DNA of 64,000 nucleotides from Laterigemmans sp052161645. Lineage in GTDB: Bacteria; Planctomycetota; Planctomycetia; Pirellulales; Pirellulaceae. Below are positions 62,579-64,000 of the stretch, piece after piece (position 1 is the stretch's first letter; each line of letters begins with the position of its first letter). The notes below the pieces were generated by a model. That model did no database searches, was not told the origin of the DNA, and was given only the letters and a program-made list of their open reading frames with translations. Position numbers and translations under genes: made by a program. The stretch lies in NCBI GenBank assembly GCA_052161645.1, contig CP197414.1; one strand, 5' to 3'.

Positions 62579-63478
62579 ATGAGTGCAGGGATTCAGCCTC
62601 AGTACTGTGCCGATCAAGCGGTGCAGGTGACGACGCCAGTTTTGCAAATGGAGACGTTGGCGCGGGACACCTATCGGGTGCGAGTAGCCGCGCCGCGGAT
62701 CGCCCAGTTGGTCGTTCCGGGGCAATTTGTGATGATGCGGTTGGCCGGCTTGAGCGATCCCTTGATCGGCCGCGCTCTGGCTGTTTATGACGTCTACTCC
62801 GATGCCGCGGGTCAGCCCGCCGGGGTCGACTTGGTGTTTGTCGCCAAGGGAAAATTTACCACCGCCTTGGTCGCCGCTGGAGTGGGCGCGGAAGTTTCGC
62901 TGTGGGGTCCGCTGGGCAATGGTTTTGCCCCGGATCCGGTCGACGAACTGGTGATCGCCGTCGGCGGGATTGGTCAGACGCCGATGTTGCTGTTGGCAGC
63001 GGAAGCGTTAGGCCGGCGGCAATTTGCCGGCGTTTTGACTGCTGGTCTTGAGAGGCCCGCCGGGTATGCGCGTCGGGTCACGATGATTTATGGGGCCAGG
63101 TCGAGCGATTTGTTTGCTTCGCTGGAGCAGTTTGCCGCCACTGGGATGCGGCTGGAATTGTGCACCGACGATGGATCGCGAGGGCATCACGGGCGAGTGC
63201 CCGATGTGTTGGCGGAGTTGTTGGGACCGGCTGAGAATGAAGTTACCCACACGCGTCGCGTGGTCACTTGTGGTCCCGAGATCATGATGGCCAAGGTGGC
63301 CGAAGTCGCCGCCACGCGGTCGCTGCCTTGCCAGGTGTCTTTGGAAACGCCGATGGCTTGCGGCATCGGCATCTGCTTTACTTGCGTGGCTCGCGTCCGC
63401 CAGCCTGATGGACTTTGGGACTATAAACGAACGTGCGTCGAAGGACCCATCTTCGACGCCACGCAAATAGTTTGGTGA
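62579..63478 (+). CDS. dihydroorotate dehydrogenase electron-transfer subunit-like protein (PyrK family)
   Basis: A 299-aa flavoprotein. The N-terminal half is a ferredoxin-reductase-type FAD domain (VPGQFVMMRLAGLSDPLIGR). The NAD-binding part has LVIAVGGIGQTPMLLLAAEA. The C-terminus binds a 2Fe-2S cluster: ETPMACGIGICFTCVARVR and YKRTCVEGPIFDATQIVW, with four Cys in the PyrK arrangement. PyrK passes electrons from dihydroorotate dehydrogenase PyrD to NAD. No pyrD is in this window. GGAAGG lies 9 bp upstream of ATG 62579. The gene lies 21 bp after the pseudouridine synthase and may share its transcript. Confidence 0.88.
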   Translation: MSAGIQPQYCADQAVQVTTPVLQMETLARDTYRVRVAAPRIAQLVVPGQFVMMRLAGLSDPLIGRALAVYDVYSDAAGQPAGVDLVFVAKGKFTTALVAAGVGAEVSLWGPLGNGFAPDPVDELVIAVGGIGQTPMLLLAAEALGRRQFAGVLTAGLERPAGYARRVTMIYGARSSDLFASLEQFAATGMRLELCTDDGSRGHHGRVPDVLAELLGPAENEVTHTRRVVTCGPEIMMAKVAEVAATRSLPCQVSLETPMACGIGICFTCVARVRQPDGLWDYKRTCVEGPIFDATQIVW

Positions 63479-63508
63479 ACCAGGCGCTAACGCGTTCCGG
63501 CTGATTCC

Positions 63509-64000
63509 TTAGCGGAACATGGAACCGCTAGGCGTGGTGTACGGCGTGCTGGGGTAAGACGTCGCTCCCGAGGTGCTGCCGGGACGATAGCCGGATGTTG
63601 GAGTCACCGATGAGCTGTTGCTCTCGGTGGCGTTGGCACCGCCTGCCATTTGAGCCGCTGGGCTTGACGCTTGCGAATCGGTTGTGGATGGGGTGGAAGG
63701 CATGGCATACGGGTTGTCGGTCGCCGTGCTGATCGTGCCGTAATCGGGTATGGCGTAATTCGAGGGTGGCGGGCTGCTGGTTGTGGGACTGCTGGAGGTT
63801 GCTCCGCCGGTTGCCATGTTCGGGGCCGAATATCCGGGAGCAGCCGAAGCGTCCGCTGTGCGATAACCGCTGGGGCCGCCCGCCGCTGGCGTGTAACCGT
63901 AGTTGGGAGCCGCTGTCGGCGAGTTTGCTGCCGGCGAGTTTGTTGCTGCTACGCCCGCGTACTGCGGACCGCCGCTGTAGCCACTCTTGGGCGCGGCGCT
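63509..64000 (-). CDS. Pro/Ser/Thr-rich low-complexity protein (partial, N-terminus outside window)
   Basis: An open minus-strand frame from the window edge to the stop at 63509-63511. It is very rich in Ala, Ser, Pro, Gly, Thr and Tyr, with repeats such as SGYSGGPQYAG, PNYGYTPAAGGPSGY and PYAMPSTPSTTD. No domain is recognisable in the visible 163 residues. The composition suggests an extracellular or linker region. The gene is convergent with the PyrK-like gene (30 bp apart). The function cannot be told. Confidence 0.6.
   Translation of the reverse strand, partial: SAAPKSGYSGGPQYAGVAATNSPAANSPTAAPNYGYTPAAGGPSGYRTADASAAPGYSAPNMATGGATSSSPTTSSPPPSNYAIPDYGTISTATDNPYAMPSTPSTTDSQASSPAAQMAGGANATESNSSSVTPTSGYRPGSTSGATSYPSTPYTTPSGSMFR

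Overview
The window looks like the chromosome of a planctomycete close to Rhodopirellula/Blastopirellula (Pirellulales). This is inferred from gene content, since no rRNA gene is present. The supporting content is: a secreted sulfatase, planctomycete cytochrome-type (PSCyt1/DUF1587) sequence, several ECF sigma factors paired with Ser/Thr kinases, a sigma factor fused to an exported domain, MoxR/DUF58 genes, twin-arginine Gfo/Idh/MocA dehydrogenases, and many short dispersed repeats. No tRNA, rRNA or CRISPR array was recognised. Region 1-12.9 kb is mostly housekeeping: the end of a YheT-like hydrolase, a PfkB kinase, an RNA 2',3'-cyclic phosphodiesterase overlapping a 2Fe-2S ferredoxin, a large SNF2/SWIM ATPase with an in-frame glycine repeat, recA, a sigma factor fused to a membrane-anchored C-terminal domain next to a secreted paralogue of that domain, a fructosamine-kinase-like gene and a tiny DUF3309-like membrane gene. 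Region 13-18.2 kb has a decayed PSCyt1/DUF1587 gene, a small exported protein, a sulfatase and an IS256-type transposase remnant. Region 18.2-33.5 kb is a signalling block: ECF sigma, CHAT remnant, two large TPR kinases, a PARG-type macrodomain gene, an exported unknown, a second ECF sigma and a kinase fused to a formylglycine-generating-enzyme-like domain. The first 9.7 kb of this block lies between two direct ~311-bp repeats that carry the 3' end of the PARG gene. Region 33.5-41.5 kb is a graveyard of mobile DNA and broken genes: an IS21-type remnant that cut a BNR-propeller gene, a REP-associated tyrosine transposase with inverted ends, an IS1182-like element with 21-bp inverted repeats and a frameshift, a hydrolase fragment and a frameshifted, truncated lactonase. 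Copies of one short repeat family sit at or near many of the breakpoints. Region 41.5-64 kb is orderly again. It holds purD, a cupredoxin gene with a leader hairpin and a clear terminator, and a tightly overlapping cytochrome-oxidase assembly operon (dihaem cytochrome c lipoprotein, 58-aa membrane protein, CtaA, CtaB, ABC ATPase and permease, SCO1/SenC, DUF420, DUF2007/zinc ribbon). A PQQ-type propeller protein, MoxR and DUF58, two Gfo/Idh/MocA dehydrogenases, a small unknown, a PfkB kinase, an RluB-type pseudouridine synthase, a PyrK-like subunit and the end of a Pro/Ser-rich protein follow. Two 7-bp tandem arrays (14 and about 59 copies) begin exactly at stop codons, at purD and at the DUF58 gene. 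All identifications rest on motifs read by eye; no database search was run.
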